NCBI RefSeq assembly: GCF_009731465.1
Contig: NZ_AP021887.1
Coordinates: 738,001-802,000, forward strand
DNA length: 64,000 bases
DNA from: Streptococcus sp. 116-D4
Lineage (GTDB): Bacteria > Bacillota > Bacilli > Lactobacillales > Streptococcaceae
Reading direction: 5' to 3'
The notes beneath the pieces were generated by a model. It saw nothing but the letters and a program-made list of their open reading frames with translations, was not told where the DNA came from and did no database searches. Below are positions 1 through 10,193 of this stretch, piece after piece. The translations under genes and the position numbers were made by a program. The first letter of the stretch is position 1; each line of letters opens with the position of its first letter.

Positions 1-1878
1 GGTGCTTTTTCTATTCAAGGGAAAAGTAATCTTTCTAATAACGAAATATACGAAATGGTTCGTGACTTATCAAAAACGGAAAAGGTTACCATTTATAAAC
101 CAATCGTTCAGAGTTCGGGTCAGTTGAAGTATGTAAAGTTTGATGATGTAAATAATGAACAATTAAAGACAGCACCAATAGTAGGGATGTATTACACACT
201 TGGGAAAATGGATGTAGACAGTTTGAAACCACTTACTATGACTGGACTACAAACAGTCTATATGGCTTATCCTTGGTATATAGGAGGAATATTACAATTC
301 ACTGGAACTTTAAGAATACTGTTAATGAGCTCCATTTACTTAACTTTATTAGTTGTTTTATTTGTTGTTAGGACGAGACAGATCAAAGAAGGAGTGATAC
401 GACGTTCTTTGGGATTGCCTGTATACGACCTTAGAAGAGATTATGTGATTTCTCTTATTTTTGAACTGATTATGATGGCTTTATTGATGATTTCTTACAG
501 TTCTTTTTTGGGAAATGGTTTCTTCACCTATAGTTCTAAGTTATTTTTCTCTCTGCTTTTAACGAATTTTATACTATTTCAAATCATTGATCTCATTACT
601 TTTGTTTTATTTTGGTTGACGATTCAGGTTGAAAAGCCAATTGAAATTATCAAAAACAAGGCGAAAAATAAACTTATTTTTGTCGTATGGCTTGCCATTA
701 TTTCGATTATCATCATTGTCTCAGGAATTTTTTTACAAGAAACAAAGAGTAGTCAATCCAGTATTAACATCCAGCTACAGAATTTAGTACCATGGGACAC
801 AGTAAAAGACTGGAGAAGGATTGAGTTCCTTGGAATTGAAAATAACTCTGCTAAAAATGGAGAAGTTAATGATTCGGATGGTCAGTATCTACAGATAGCT
901 GCTGCCTTAAAAAACTTAGATTATTTATATATAGACCGATCTAAGGCATATGTTCCAGATTTCATGAAAACATCTCATGTTTTAGAAGACTTTTCTAAAC
1001 AATTAGAAAATGACGGAATAACGAATCCAGAAATAAATAAAGAGTTGATTTATATCAATCAAACAGGTGCTAACCTACAAAATAAAGTGAATGGAACAAA
1101 CTATCATCTTTTAGATAATAAGATAGCAACCATTTATATTCCTGAGAAGTGGAAAGAAAACCAGAAATCCATTGAGAATACAGTTGTAGCAGAACAATTT
1201 ATTGGAACAAACTATACAAAAGAACAGCTTGCAGTACAAATAATTCCTGACGGTAATAAAATTTTTTATTTCAATGAGGATGCTGATATCGATCATAAAA
1301 ATAAAGATATTTTACCAATGACAAGTCTAGCAGATAGCAAAGATAATATAGTTGTTGTGTTAGATACGGATAAAATGATTGAAAATAATAAGTTTTCTTT
1401 GGCTAGTAACATACTATCTAAATCTCTTTTTAGTCCTGAAGCGGTAAAAAAAATAAATGAGATGACTGCCCCGTTGAATTTCTCAATGAATCCAGTAGAT
1501 GTTTACCAAATTGTGAAATTAAAGATTCAATCCTTAGAGCACCAAATTCTACTTTCACAAATCTTGCAGAAGATAATTTACAGTATTGTCTTTATACTCA
1601 TTTATCAATATGTCCAACTTTATATTGTCCTAAAACAGAATGAATATGTGAAAAAAATCATTTTGGGTCTGTCAAAAACATATATAGCAATTTCAAGTCT
1701 CAAGTATTTTATGATGATTATTACAATGGTTATACTATTTACATTTCTTATGACAGGGCAAATAGAGTTGCTATATATTGGAGCGGCTTCTCTGCTAGTT
1801 TTGATGTTGTCAATAATCATGAGTTTTAGAAAATTATCTGAAAGCTACACTAAAATTTTAAAAGGAGATGAAACATGA
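1..1878 (+). CDS. Bacteriocin-associated integral membrane protein (DUF1430), 5' end outside window
   Basis: The frame is already open at base 1, so the 625 visible residues lack the true N-terminus. The protein has hydrophobic segments near visible residues 106-123, 149-168, 180-207 and 224-243, then a large, probably extracellular, domain of about 270 residues, and a second hydrophobic cluster near the C-terminus. This TM-large loop-TM layout and the partner ATPase match the DUF1430 'bacteriocin-associated integral membrane protein' family found in lactococcin-972-type export or immunity loci. The stop overlaps the start of the following ATPase by 4 bases, so the genes are translationally coupled. 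Base composition is very AT-rich compared with the housekeeping genes downstream, consistent with an acquired accessory locus. The bacteriocin gene itself, if present, would lie upstream of the window. The substrate is inferred only from family and context. Confidence 0.8.
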   Translation, partial: GAFSIQGKSNLSNNEIYEMVRDLSKTEKVTIYKPIVQSSGQLKYVKFDDVNNEQLKTAPIVGMYYTLGKMDVDSLKPLTMTGLQTVYMAYPWYIGGILQFTGTLRILLMSSIYLTLLVVLFVVRTRQIKEGVIRRSLGLPVYDLRRDYVISLIFELIMMALLMISYSSFLGNGFFTYSSKLFFSLLLTNFILFQIIDLITFVLFWLTIQVEKPIEIIKNKAKNKLIFVVWLAIISIIIIVSGIFLQETKSSQSSINIQLQNLVPWDTVKDWRRIEFLGIENNSAKNGEVNDSDGQYLQIAAALKNLDYLYIDRSKAYVPDFMKTSHVLEDFSKQLENDGITNPEINKELIYINQTGANLQNKVNGTNYHLLDNKIATIYIPEKWKENQKSIENTVVAEQFIGTNYTKEQLAVQIIPDGNKIFYFNEDADIDHKNKDILPMTSLADSKDNIVVVLDTDKMIENNKFSLASNILSKSLFSPEAVKKINEMTAPLNFSMNPVDVYQIVKLKIQSLEHQILLSQILQKIIYSIVFILIYQYVQLYIVLKQNEYVKKIILGLSKTYIAISSLKYFMMIITMVILFTFLMTGQIELLYIGAASLLVLMLSIIMSFRKLSESYTKILKGDET

Positions 1879-2498
1879 CAATTGACCTTTTGAACGTTTC
1901 AAAAAGTTTCGGCTCAAAGAAGATCTTTACAGACTTAAATTTAAGATTTGAATCTGGAAAAAGCTATGCATTGATTGGAGGTTCTGGCTCTGGTAAAAGC
2001 ACCCTTCTTAATATTATAGGAAGATTAGAAAAAATTGACAGTGGGAATGTTTTAGTTGATAAACAAGATATTTGGAAGATAAAAGAAAGAACTTTTTTTA
2101 AAAATACTGTTGGATATGTATTTCAGAATTATTCTTTAATAGATAACAAAACAGTATATGATAATCTGAAACTTATCACTAAAGACAAAAAAACAATAAC
2201 TGATGTACTTGAAAAAGTAGGACTGTCGAGTGACTATTTACATCAAAAAATATATGAATTGTCTGGAGGGCAGGCTCAACGTGTAGCTATTGCCAGAATG
2301 TTAATGAAACCACGTAAAATTATCTTAGCAGATGAACCCACAGGAGCTTTAGATGGTGAGATTGGAAAAGAAATTATTCGTTTATTATTAAATGAAAGAG
2401 ATGAAGATAAATATGTTATTATAGCGACTCATGATCCAGCTGTCTATAACAAAGTTGATGTGATCATTGATATGAAAGATATAGGGGATAATGTATGA
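1875..2498 (+). CDS. ABC transporter ATP-binding protein, bacteriocin-export type
   Basis: This 207-residue single nucleotide-binding domain has Walker A GGSGSGKST near residue 36, signature LSGGQAQR near 134, and Walker B followed by DEPTGALDG, typical of the MacB/LolD-like ATPases that energise FtsX-type or DUF1430 permeases. The start ATG lies inside the stop of the DUF1430 gene (ATGA overlap), preceded by AAAGGAGATG. It likely powers the membrane partner upstream. The short length and the neighbour match the putative lactococcin-972-group ABC ATPase family; that assignment rests on context and recall, not on a search. Confidence 0.85.
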   Translation: MTIDLLNVSKSFGSKKIFTDLNLRFESGKSYALIGGSGSGKSTLLNIIGRLEKIDSGNVLVDKQDIWKIKERTFFKNTVGYVFQNYSLIDNKTVYDNLKLITKDKKTITDVLEKVGLSSDYLHQKIYELSGGQAQRVAIARMLMKPRKIILADEPTGALDGEIGKEIIRLLLNERDEDKYVIIATHDPAVYNKVDVIIDMKDIGDNV

Positions 2499-2995
2499 AA
2501 AAGATAATTTATATTGCTTTGATTTTTGTAGCTGGGTTACTTGCTATCTTCCTTTTTGGAAAACAAATGATCAAAAAAGAAAATACCATTAAACCAACAC
2601 TGGAGTTAACAGTTTATACGGTTTCTTCTGGTGATACAGAAAAATGGAATAAAGTGAGACAAGTAGAAACAGAAGAGGCCACATACTTCATAACTGTGAA
2701 AGAAGTAGCGTCTTCAGAAGAAGTATTTTCAAACATCATTGCAAATGGAGCTGCTACGGGGTTCGGAGTTCGGGAAGAAGAAGTGAAGAAATTCAATAAT
2801 GGTTTAGGAGACACTATAGAGGACTCTAAGCATAATAAACTAATTGGAATAGAATTTTTTACTTTTTCTGATGATAGCGAGGGATTTGTGGTAGCAAACT
2901 TTGACTACGGTAAAGAAGAGTTGAATTCTCAGAAAAAAGATATAAAAGAGTTATATAAAAAAATATATGAATCTTTTAAAGAAAAGAATAAATGA
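2495..2995 (+). CDS. Small membrane-anchored or secreted protein of the bacteriocin-type locus, unknown function
   Basis: I do not recognise this 166-residue protein. It starts with a Lys-rich tip and one hydrophobic segment (about residues 4-23), followed by a charged, Glu/Lys-rich soluble domain predicted outside the membrane. There is no lipobox cysteine. The start overlaps the ATPase stop by 4 bases (ATGA), so it is the third gene of the same operon and probably acts with the transporter, for example as an accessory or immunity factor. That role is inference from position only. A terminator-like hairpin follows about 90 bases after its stop. Confidence 0.7.
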   Translation: MKKIIYIALIFVAGLLAIFLFGKQMIKKENTIKPTLELTVYTVSSGDTEKWNKVRQVETEEATYFITVKEVASSEEVFSNIIANGAATGFGVREEEVKKFNNGLGDTIEDSKHNKLIGIEFFTFSDDSEGFVVANFDYGKEELNSQKKDIKELYKKIYESFKEKNK

Positions 2996-3082
2996 TTGTA
3001 TTATAATCCTTGTATTTTGCTATGGTTTGTTAATTGATTTTTGCATATATTATTTCAACATACTATAAAAATAAGACATAAG

Positions 3083-3121
3083 AAAACGAGTATCTCCAAC
3101 TACGGAAATACTCGCTTTTTG
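3083..3121. terminator. Bidirectional terminator between the bacteriocin-type operon and gor
   Basis: The stem CGAGTAT / ATACTCG with an inner TCC/GGA pairing is flanked by A-rich sequence on the left and a T-run on the right. It can end the rightward operon and also the leftward gor transcript. Confidence 0.8.
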
Positions 3122-3160
3122 ATATTTAGAAGTGTTTTTGCATTGCTTCATTTATTTCGA

Positions 3161-4507
3161 TTAACGCATAGTTACAAATTCTTCAGATGCAGTTGGGTGA
3201 ATCGCCACAGTTGCATCAAAGTCAGCTTTTGTAGCTCCCATCTTGATTGCTACAGCAAAACCTTGAATCATTTCATCAACGCCGTAGCCGATACCATGAA
3301 GGCCAACTACTTTTTCGTCTGCACCGGCTGTAACTAGTTTAAAGCGAGCTTCTTGACGGTGACTAGTAACTGCAGAATACATAGATGCAAATTTTGATGT
3401 ATAAACTTTAACGTTTTCTTGTCCATACTGTTTAGTAGCTTCTTCCTCAGTCAGACCAACCGTTCCGATAGCAGGGTGTGAAAAGACAACAGTTGGAATA
3501 GTTGAGTAGTCCATTTTTGCAGTTGTTTTTCCGTTAAAGAGACGTTCAGACAAAGTACGTCCAGCCTTGATAGCTACTGGAGTCAGTTCCTTTTCACCTG
3601 TTACATCACCTAGAGCGTAGATTCCCTCAACAACAGTATTTTGGTATTCATCTACTTGTATAAAGCCACGTTCATTCAGAGTCACTCCAGCTTTTTCAAG
3701 TTGCAAGCCCTTAACGTTTGGACGGCGACCTGTAGCCCAGATAACTTGGCTAGCTGTATGACTAGTCCCATCTTCAAAATGAATGGTAATGCCTTCAGCA
3801 GTTTTTTCTAACCTGGCAGGGACTTTGTGAGTATGAAGTGGTAAGTTTGTTCTTTCCATTTCCTTTACTAAACCTTCAATGATGTAAGAATCAAAACCAC
3901 GTAAAGGACGATCATGACGGACGAATAAATCTGTCTGAACACCAAGGGTATGGAGCACGCCAGCCAATTCAACAGCAATGTAACCTGCCCCAAGAATGGC
4001 TACAGATTCAGGCAATTTTTCCCAAGCAAATACATCATCAGAAGAGCCACCTAGTTCAGCACCAGGAATATTTGGAATATTTGGATGGGCACCAGTCGCA
4101 ATCACGATGTGTTTGGCACGAATCAGTTCACCATTTACGCTGACAGTATGAGAATCTATAAATTCAGCATGACCTTCAATCAAGTCTACACCGTTGCGTT
4201 TGAAACTGCCATCATAAGAAGAACGAGCGCGATCGATGTAAGCTTCACGATTGCGACGTAGGGTTGCAAAGTCAAAGTTAACATCAGTAGTTTTAAAACC
4301 GTAGTCTTCTCCAAATTGATGGAAAGTCTCAGCGATTTGCGCCCCGTACCACATGATTTTTTTAGGAACACAACCGACATTGACGCAAGTTCCACCTAGT
4401 TTTTTTTCCTCAATAACGGCCGCTTTGGCTCCATGTTCACCAGCACGGTTCATGGTAGCAATCCCTCCGCTGCCTCCACCGATAGCAATGATATCATATT
4501 CTCTCAT
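3161..4507 (-). CDS. gor: Glutathione-disulfide reductase
   Basis: This 448-residue FAD/NADPH pyridine nucleotide-disulfide oxidoreductase reduces oxidised glutathione in the cytoplasm. Visible motifs are the FAD-binding GGGSGGIA near the N-terminus, the redox-active CVNVGC near residue 41, the NADPH-binding [11 protein letters not shown] near residue 174, and the C-terminal HPTASEEF with the catalytic His-Glu pair. Length matches the family. A good AAGGAG lies about 7 bases before ATG. It is transcribed away from the MacAB-like operon, so the two share a divergent 293-base spacer. Streptococci of this group import glutathione, so the enzyme serves oxidative-stress defence. Confidence 0.95.
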   Translation of the reverse strand: MREYDIIAIGGGSGGIATMNRAGEHGAKAAVIEEKKLGGTCVNVGCVPKKIMWYGAQIAETFHQFGEDYGFKTTDVNFDFATLRRNREAYIDRARSSYDGSFKRNGVDLIEGHAEFIDSHTVSVNGELIRAKHIVIATGAHPNIPNIPGAELGGSSDDVFAWEKLPESVAILGAGYIAVELAGVLHTLGVQTDLFVRHDRPLRGFDSYIIEGLVKEMERTNLPLHTHKVPARLEKTAEGITIHFEDGTSHTASQVIWATGRRPNVKGLQLEKAGVTLNERGFIQVDEYQNTVVEGIYALGDVTGEKELTPVAIKAGRTLSERLFNGKTTAKMDYSTIPTVVFSHPAIGTVGLTEEEATKQYGQENVKVYTSKFASMYSAVTSHRQEARFKLVTAGADEKVVGLHGIGYGVDEMIQGFAVAIKMGATKADFDATVAIHPTASEEFVTMR

Positions 4508-4625
4508 TGTAAACTCCTTTGTACTCTTTGAAATAGTAGAGTGTCATTTTTTGATAGTCATATTCTATCTTTTTTTTGATGTGATTGCAAAAATCTGCTA
4601 CGTTCAAAAAAATTAAAGAAAAGGC

Positions 4626-4654
4626 TTGCAAAAAGGAAAAATAAAGTGTATTAT
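4626..4654 (+). promoter_or_regulatory. Distal sigma-A promoter for the MacAB-like operon
   Basis: TTGCAA, 17-base spacer, TATTAT. It lies in the gor/MacA divergent spacer, about 147 bases before the start codon. Confidence 0.55.
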
Positions 4655-4735
4655 ATAACTAGTACAATGATGGTTAAAATAAATTCCGAACATTTATTGA
4701 ATCCTGAAATGTCATTATTTCGTTCTGAACTGTTA

Positions 4736-4764
4736 TTGTTTATATTTGGTAATTTTTGTATAAT
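4736..4764 (+). promoter_or_regulatory. Proximal sigma-A promoter for the MacAB-like operon
   Basis: TTGTTT, 17-base spacer, TATAAT, 36 bases before the start codon. Together with the upstream site it gives two tandem promoters. Confidence 0.65.
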
Positions 4765-4800
4765 ATTGTTAAGGACTTTAAATCAAAAAGGAGTTTCATT

Positions 4801-5991
4801 ATGAAGAAGAATCGTAAAGCTAAAAAGTGGCAATTGTATGCAGCAATCGGTGCTGCCAGTGTAGTTGTATTAGGTGCTGGGGGGATTTTGCTCTTTAGAC
4901 AACCATCTCAGAGCGCTGTAAAAGATGAGCCTACTCATCTTGTTGTTGCCAAGGAAGGAAGCGTCGCATCCTCTGTTTTATTGTCAGGAACAGTAACAGC
5001 AAAAAATGAACAATATGTTTATTTTGATGCTAGTAAGGGAGATTTAGATGAAATCCTTGTTTCTGTGGGTGATAAGGTCAGCGAAGGGCAGGCTTTAGTC
5101 AAGTACAGTAGTTCTGAAGTCCAGGCGGCCTATGATTCAGCTAGCCGAGCAGTAGCTAAGGCAGATCGTCATATCAATGAACTCAATCAAGCACGAGATG
5201 AAGCTGCTTCAGCTCCGGCTCCACAGTTACCAGCGCCAGCAGGAGGCGAAGGTGCAACAGCGCAAGCTTCAGGAAATGCAGTTTCCTCTATTGATGCACA
5301 ATTAGGGGATGCTCGTGATGCTCGTGCAGATGCAGCAGCGCAATTAAGCAAGGCTCAAAGTCAGTTGGATGCAATGATGGTTCTCAGTACACTTGAGGGG
5401 ACTGTGGTTGAAGTCAACCACAATGTTTCAAAATCTCCAACAGGAGCTAGCCAAGTGGTAGTGCATGTCGTAAGTAATGAAAACTTGCAAGTTAAGGGGG
5501 AACTATCTGAATATAACCTTGCCAACCTATCTGTAGGTCAAGAAGTAACCTTTACTTCTAAAGTTTACCAAGATAAGAGCTGGACAGGTAAGATTAGCTA
5601 TATTTCTGATTACCCTAAAACCAATGGCGAAGCAGCAAGTGCAGCTGCTGCCGCTGGTGGTAATTCAGGTTCTAAATATCCATATACCATCGATGTTACA
5701 AGTGAAATTGGTGACTTGAAACAGGGATTCTCAGTAAGTGTTGAGGTGAAGAACAAGACTAAAGCTATTTTGGTTCCTCTAACAAGTGTTGTGACTGAAA
5801 ATGATAAGAACTATGTCTGGGTGCTTGACGAGCAGAAAAAGGCTAAGAAAGTGGAAGTTGGTTTGGGTAATGCTGATGCAGACAACCAAGAAATCACTTC
5901 AGGTCTAACAAATGGAGTCAAGGTCATCAGTAACCCAACGTCCTCTCTAGAGGAAGGAAAAGAGGTGAAGGCTGATGAAGAAACTAATTAG
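4801..5991 (+). CDS. MacA-like membrane fusion protein of an ABC efflux pump
   Basis: This 396-residue adaptor has one N-terminal membrane anchor (about residues 13-32), a biotinyl-lipoyl-like domain, a coiled-coil hairpin rich in Ala/Gln/Asp with an Ala-Pro-Gly linker near residues 138-165, and a beta-barrel region. It corresponds to the pneumococcal adaptor of the MacAB-like system (known locus Spr0693-Spr0695, linked to antimicrobial peptide and antibiotic efflux). I chose ATG 4801 because AAAAGGAG precedes it; a TTG-initiated extension upstream overlaps the -10 box and is unlikely. The gene overlaps the ATPase by 17 bases. In a Gram-positive cell the adaptor must work without an outer-membrane channel. 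Confidence 0.9.
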   Translation: MKKNRKAKKWQLYAAIGAASVVVLGAGGILLFRQPSQSAVKDEPTHLVVAKEGSVASSVLLSGTVTAKNEQYVYFDASKGDLDEILVSVGDKVSEGQALVKYSSSEVQAAYDSASRAVAKADRHINELNQARDEAASAPAPQLPAPAGGEGATAQASGNAVSSIDAQLGDARDARADAAAQLSKAQSQLDAMMVLSTLEGTVVEVNHNVSKSPTGASQVVVHVVSNENLQVKGELSEYNLANLSVGQEVTFTSKVYQDKSWTGKISYISDYPKTNGEAASAAAAAGGNSGSKYPYTIDVTSEIGDLKQGFSVSVEVKNKTKAILVPLTSVVTENDKNYVWVLDEQKKAKKVEVGLGNADADNQEITSGLTNGVKVISNPTSSLEEGKEVKADEETN

Positions 5992-6676
5992 TCTAAAAAA
6001 TATCTGTAGAAGCTACCGTAATGGTGATCAAGAACTGCAGGTACTTAAAAATATCAACCTAGAAGTGAATGAGGGTGAATTTGTCGCCATCATGGGACCA
6101 TCTGGTTCTGGTAAGTCCACTCTGATGAATACGATTGGCATGTTGGATACACCAACCAGTGGAGAATATTATCTTGAAGGCCAAGAAGTAGCTGGACTTG
6201 GTGAAAAACAACTAGCCAAGGTCCGCAACCAACAAATCGGTTTTGTCTTTCAGCAGTTCTTTCTTCTATCCAAACTCAATGCTCTGCAAAATGTAGAATT
6301 GCCCTTGATTTACGCAGGAGTTTCGGCTTCAAAACGGCGCAAGTTAGCTGAGGAATATCTAGATAAGGTTGAATTGACTGAGCGTAGTCACCATTTACCT
6401 TCAGAATTATCTGGTGGTCAAAAACAACGTGTGGCTATTGCGCGTGCCTTGGTAAACAATCCTTCTATTATCCTAGCAGACGAACCGACAGGAGCCTTGG
6501 ATACCAAAACAGGAAATCAAATTATGCAACTATTGGTTGACTTGAACAAAGAAGGAAAAACCATTATCATGGTAACGCATGAGCCTGAAATAGCTGCTTA
6601 TGCCAAACGTCAGATTGTCATTCGAGATGGAGTCATTTCGTCTGATAGTGCTCAGTTAGAAAAGGAGGAAAACTAA
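5975..6676 (+). CDS. MacB-type ABC transporter ATP-binding protein
   Basis: This 233-residue ATPase has Walker A GPSGSGKST near residue 42, signature LSGGQKQR near residue 145, and Walker B with DEPTGALD. In the Gram-negative MacB this domain is fused to the permease; here it is a separate polypeptide. It sits between adaptor and permease, overlapping the adaptor and ending one base before the permease start, so all three are co-translated. It energises the pump by driving mechanotransmission through the FtsX-like permease. Confidence 0.93.
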   Translation: MKKLISLKNICRSYRNGDQELQVLKNINLEVNEGEFVAIMGPSGSGKSTLMNTIGMLDTPTSGEYYLEGQEVAGLGEKQLAKVRNQQIGFVFQQFFLLSKLNALQNVELPLIYAGVSASKRRKLAEEYLDKVELTERSHHLPSELSGGQKQRVAIARALVNNPSIILADEPTGALDTKTGNQIMQLLVDLNKEGKTIIMVTHEPEIAAYAKRQIVIRDGVISSDSAQLEKEEN

Positions 6677-6677
6677 G

Positions 6678-7937
6678 ATGCAGAATCTGAAATTTGCCTT
6701 TTCATCTATCATGGCTCACAAGATGCGTTCTTTGCTTACCATGATTGGGATTATTATCGGTGTTTCATCGGTTGTTGTGATTATGGCTCTGGGTGATTCT
6801 ATGTCTCGACAGCTCAATAAAAATATGACCAAGTCACAGAAGAATATCCGTGTTTTTTTCTCACCTATTAAAAGTAAAGATGGCTCTTTTACCCAAAAAC
6901 AATCAGCTTTGACAGTGTCTGGGAAAGAAGAGGACGTTCCTGTGGAACCACCAAAACCACAAGAATCCTGGGTTAAGGAAGCTGCTAAGCTTAAGGGAGT
7001 GGATAGCTACTATGTAACCAATTCAACAAATACCACCCTTTCTTATAAAGATAAAAAAGTGGAGCGCGCTAGCTTGACAGGTGGAAATATTACTTACATG
7101 AAGGCGGTTCAAAATGAAATTGTTGCAGGCCGCAGTTTCATAGCTCAGGATTATAAAGATGTAGCCAGTGTCATTTTATTAGACCAAGAACTTGCTAATA
7201 GTCTGTTTGGATCTGCTCAAGAAGCTGTTAACCAGATTATAGATGTTGGTGACTTTAGTTATCGTGTCATTGGTGTCTATACTAGCGACGAGTCCAAGGC
7301 TGCCAAGACTTTTGGTATTGGTGGACTTCCGATTACGACTAATATTTCTCTTGCCAATAACTTCAATATGGATGAAATTTCTGATATTGTCTTCCGTGTT
7401 AACGATACCAGCTTGACACCAACGGTGGGACCAGAATTAGCTAGAAAAATGACCGAGATTGCTGGTCTTCAGCAGGGGGAGTATCAGGTGGCAGATGCGA
7501 CTGAAGCCTTCCAAGAAGTACAACAAATGTTCGGCTTTATAACTACGATTATTAGTGCTATTGCAGGAATTTCCCTCTTTGTTGGTGGGACTGGTGTTAT
7601 GAACATCATGCTGGTTTCGGTGACAGAGCGTACTCGTGAGATTGGTCTCCGTAAGGCTTTGGGTGCAACACGTGCCAATATTTTAATTCAGTTTTTGATT
7701 GAATCCATGATTTTGACCTTGTTAGGTGGATTAATTGGTTTGACAATTGCAAGTGGTATAACTGCTTTAGCAGGTTTGTTACTGCAAGGTTTGATTGCGG
7801 GGATAGAAGTTGGAGTATCCATTCCAGTTGCCCTATTTAGTCTTGCAGTTTCGGCTAGCGTGGGTATGATTTTTGGAGTCTTGCCAGCCAACAAGGCATC
7901 GAAGCTTGATCCAATCGAAGCCCTTCGTTATGAATAA
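6678..7937 (+). CDS. MacB-type FtsX-like permease of the efflux pump
   Basis: This 419-residue protein has the MacB topology: one N-terminal helix (about residues 15-40, within an HKMRSLLTMIGIIIGVSSVV-type start), a large external domain of about 230 residues, then three helices near the C-terminus with the typical TREIGLRKALGA cytoplasmic coupling loop and a closing DPIEALRYE. It completes the adaptor-ATPase-permease operon and is followed directly by a terminator. Family and order support efflux of peptides or drugs; the substrate cannot be read from sequence. Confidence 0.93.
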   Translation: MQNLKFAFSSIMAHKMRSLLTMIGIIIGVSSVVVIMALGDSMSRQLNKNMTKSQKNIRVFFSPIKSKDGSFTQKQSALTVSGKEEDVPVEPPKPQESWVKEAAKLKGVDSYYVTNSTNTTLSYKDKKVERASLTGGNITYMKAVQNEIVAGRSFIAQDYKDVASVILLDQELANSLFGSAQEAVNQIIDVGDFSYRVIGVYTSDESKAAKTFGIGGLPITTNISLANNFNMDEISDIVFRVNDTSLTPTVGPELARKMTEIAGLQQGEYQVADATEAFQEVQQMFGFITTIISAIAGISLFVGGTGVMNIMLVSVTERTREIGLRKALGATRANILIQFLIESMILTLLGGLIGLTIASGITALAGLLLQGLIAGIEVGVSIPVALFSLAVSASVGMIFGVLPANKASKLDPIEALRYE

Positions 7938-7941
7938 GATT

Positions 7942-7972
7942 AACAGGATGGACACTAGTCTATCTTGTTTTT
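7942..7972 (+). terminator. Terminator of the MacAB-like operon
   Basis: An 11-base stem with two G-T pairs (AACAGGATGGA / TCTATCTTGTT) is followed by a T-rich tail, five bases after the permease stop. Confidence 0.7.
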
Positions 7973-8005
7973 GTATGGATTTCCTTATCGAAAATCATCA
8001 AAATA

Positions 8006-8014
8006 TGATATAAT
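8006..8014 (+). promoter_or_regulatory. Extended -10 promoter of metG
   Basis: TGATATAAT lies about 46 bases before the metG start. No clear -35 is needed with the TGn extension. Confidence 0.65.
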
Positions 8015-8059
8015 GAAGTGTTAGAAAAACAGGTTTCATTTGCCTGGAAAGGAAATATT

Positions 8060-10057
8060 ATGTCTGAAAAGAATTTTTATATTACAACGCCGATTTACTA
8101 TCCATCTGGTAAACTTCATATCGGTTCTGCCTACACTACCATCGCTTGTGATGTCTTAGCTCGCTACAAACGCCTGATGGGCTACGATGTCTTTTATTTG
8201 ACAGGTCTGGATGAGCATGGTCAAAAGATTCAACAAAAAGCAGAAGAAGCTGGCATCACACCTCAAGCCTATGTTGATGGCATGGCAGTTGGAGTTAAAG
8301 AACTCTGGAAATTGCTTGATATCTCATACGATAAATTCATCCGTACAACTGATGACTACCATGAAAAAGTAGTAGCGCAAGTTTTTGAACGCTTGCTTGA
8401 TCAAGATGACATCTACCTAGGTGAATATTCTGGTTGGTATTCAGTATCGGATGAGGAATTCTTTACAGAAAGCCAGCTTGCAGAAGTTTTCCGTGACGAA
8501 GCTGGAAATGTAACGGGTGGTATCGCTCCATCAGGTCACGAGGTTGAATGGGTTTCAGAAGAATCTTACTTCCTTCGCCTCAGCAAATACCAAGACAGCT
8601 TGGTCGAATTTTTCAAAGCTCATCCTAACTTCATCACTCCAGATGGTCGCCTTAATGAAATGCTGAAAAACTTCATTGAGCCAGGTTTGGAAGACTTGGC
8701 GGTTTCTCGTACAACCTTTACCTGGGGTGTACAAGTCCCATCAAATCCAAAGCACGTTGTCTACGTTTGGATTGATGCTCTGCTCAACTATGCGACAGCG
8801 CTTGGATACGGTCAAGATGAACATGGTAACTTTGACAAGTTCTGGAATGGAACAGTCTTCCATATGGTTGGGAAAGACATCCTTCGTTTCCACTCCATCT
8901 ACTGGCCAATCCTTCTTATGATGTTGGATATCAAATTGCCTGACCGTTTGATTGCCCATGGATGGTTTGTCATGAAAGACGGCAAGATGTCCAAGTCTAA
9001 AGGGAATGTTGTTTATCCTGAAATGTTGGTAGAGCGCTATGGTCTCGATCCACTTCGTTACTACCTCATGCGTAGCCTTCCAGTTGGTTCAGATGGAACC
9101 TTCACTCCTGAAGACTATGTAGGCCGTATCAACTATGAACTAGCCAATGACCTTGGGAACCTCCTCAACCGTACGGTTTCAATGATCAACAAGTACTTTG
9201 ATGGAAAAGTTCCAGCCTATGTTGAAGGTGTGACAGAATTTGACCATGCTCTTGCTGAGGTTGCAGAACAATCAATCGCTGACTACCATACTCACATGGA
9301 AGCAGTTGACTACCCACGTGCGCTTGAAGCAGTCTGGACACTTATCTCTCGTACTAACAAATACATCGATGAGACAGCCCCATGGGTCTTGGCTAAGGAT
9401 GAATCTCTTCGCGACCAATTGGCAAGTGTGATGAGTCACTTGGCAGCTAGCCTTCGTGTCGTAGCTCACTTGATTGAACCATTTATGATGGAAACCAGTC
9501 GTTCAGTCTTGACTCAACTTGGCTTGGAAGAAGTAGCGAGCCTTGAAAACTTGAGCTTGGCTGATTTCCCTGCAGGTGTGACTGTAGTTGCCAAAGGAAC
9601 ACCAATCTTCCCACGTCTCGATATGGAAGCAGAAATCGCCTATATCAAGGAACAAATGGAAGGCAACAAGCCAGCTGTCGAAAAAGAGTGGAACCCAGAC
9701 GAAGTTGAACTCAAACTAAACAAGGAAGAAATCAAGTTTGAAGACTTTGACAAGGTCGAAATCCATGTCGCAGAAGTCAAAGAAGTGTCTAAAGTAGAAG
9801 GTTCAGATAAGTTGCTTCAATTCCGCTTGGATGCTGGTGATGGTGAAGATCGTCAAATCCTTTCTGGTATTGCGAAATACTATCCAAATGAACAAGAATT
9901 GGTGGGCAAGAAAGTCCAAATCGTTGCCAACCTCAAACCACGTAAAATGATGAAAAAATATGTCAGCCAAGGGATGATTCTCTCAGCTGAACATGATGGA
10001 AAATTAACCCTTCTCACAGTTGATCCAGCTGTACCAAACGGAAGTGTGATTGGGTAA
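8060..10057 (+). CDS. metG: Methionyl-tRNA synthetase
   Basis: This 665-residue class I synthetase charges tRNA-Met with methionine. It has the HIGH-type motif as HIGS in [12 protein letters not shown] near residue 17, the KMSKS motif near residue 300 (GKMSKSKGN), and a C-terminal tRNA-binding OB-fold (EMAP II-like) domain over roughly the last 100 residues ([11 protein letters not shown]). I chose ATG 8060, preceded by GGAAAGGAAA, over an upstream in-frame codon because this gives the usual 665-residue length. It is monocistronic, with its own extended -10 promoter and terminator. Confidence 0.97.
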   Translation: MSEKNFYITTPIYYPSGKLHIGSAYTTIACDVLARYKRLMGYDVFYLTGLDEHGQKIQQKAEEAGITPQAYVDGMAVGVKELWKLLDISYDKFIRTTDDYHEKVVAQVFERLLDQDDIYLGEYSGWYSVSDEEFFTESQLAEVFRDEAGNVTGGIAPSGHEVEWVSEESYFLRLSKYQDSLVEFFKAHPNFITPDGRLNEMLKNFIEPGLEDLAVSRTTFTWGVQVPSNPKHVVYVWIDALLNYATALGYGQDEHGNFDKFWNGTVFHMVGKDILRFHSIYWPILLMMLDIKLPDRLIAHGWFVMKDGKMSKSKGNVVYPEMLVERYGLDPLRYYLMRSLPVGSDGTFTPEDYVGRINYELANDLGNLLNRTVSMINKYFDGKVPAYVEGVTEFDHALAEVAEQSIADYHTHMEAVDYPRALEAVWTLISRTNKYIDETAPWVLAKDESLRDQLASVMSHLAASLRVVAHLIEPFMMETSRSVLTQLGLEEVASLENLSLADFPAGVTVVAKGTPIFPRLDMEAEIAYIKEQMEGNKPAVEKEWNPDEVELKLNKEEIKFEDFDKVEIHVAEVKEVSKVEGSDKLLQFRLDAGDGEDRQILSGIAKYYPNEQELVGKKVQIVANLKPRKMMKKYVSQGMILSAEHDGKLTLLTVDPAVPNGSVIG

Positions 10058-10063
10058 CAATAG

Positions 10064-10098
10064 ACAGGACTAGTTCATGCTAGTTCTGTTTTTTTTTT
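10064..10098 (+). terminator. metG terminator
   Basis: A 10-base stem (ACAGGACTAG / CTAGTTCTGT, one wobble) is followed by a run of nine or more T. Confidence 0.9.
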
Positions 10099-10114
10099 AT
10101 TTTGACTATTATGC

Positions 10115-10143
10115 TTTACAAACTAGTGAGAAAGTGGTATATT
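10115..10143 (+). promoter_or_regulatory. Promoter of the PadR operon
   Basis: TTTACA, 17-base spacer, TATATT, about 50 bases before the padR-family start. Confidence 0.55.
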
Positions 10144-10193
10144 ATAGATGAAGCTACTAGTAGGTATTACAAAATAGATAGAAAGGGGAAGTG

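Noticed and set aside
3041..3337. 98-codon open frame on the plus strand at the end of gor
   Set aside because: It is antisense to gor, runs through the terminator hairpin and has no ribosome site.
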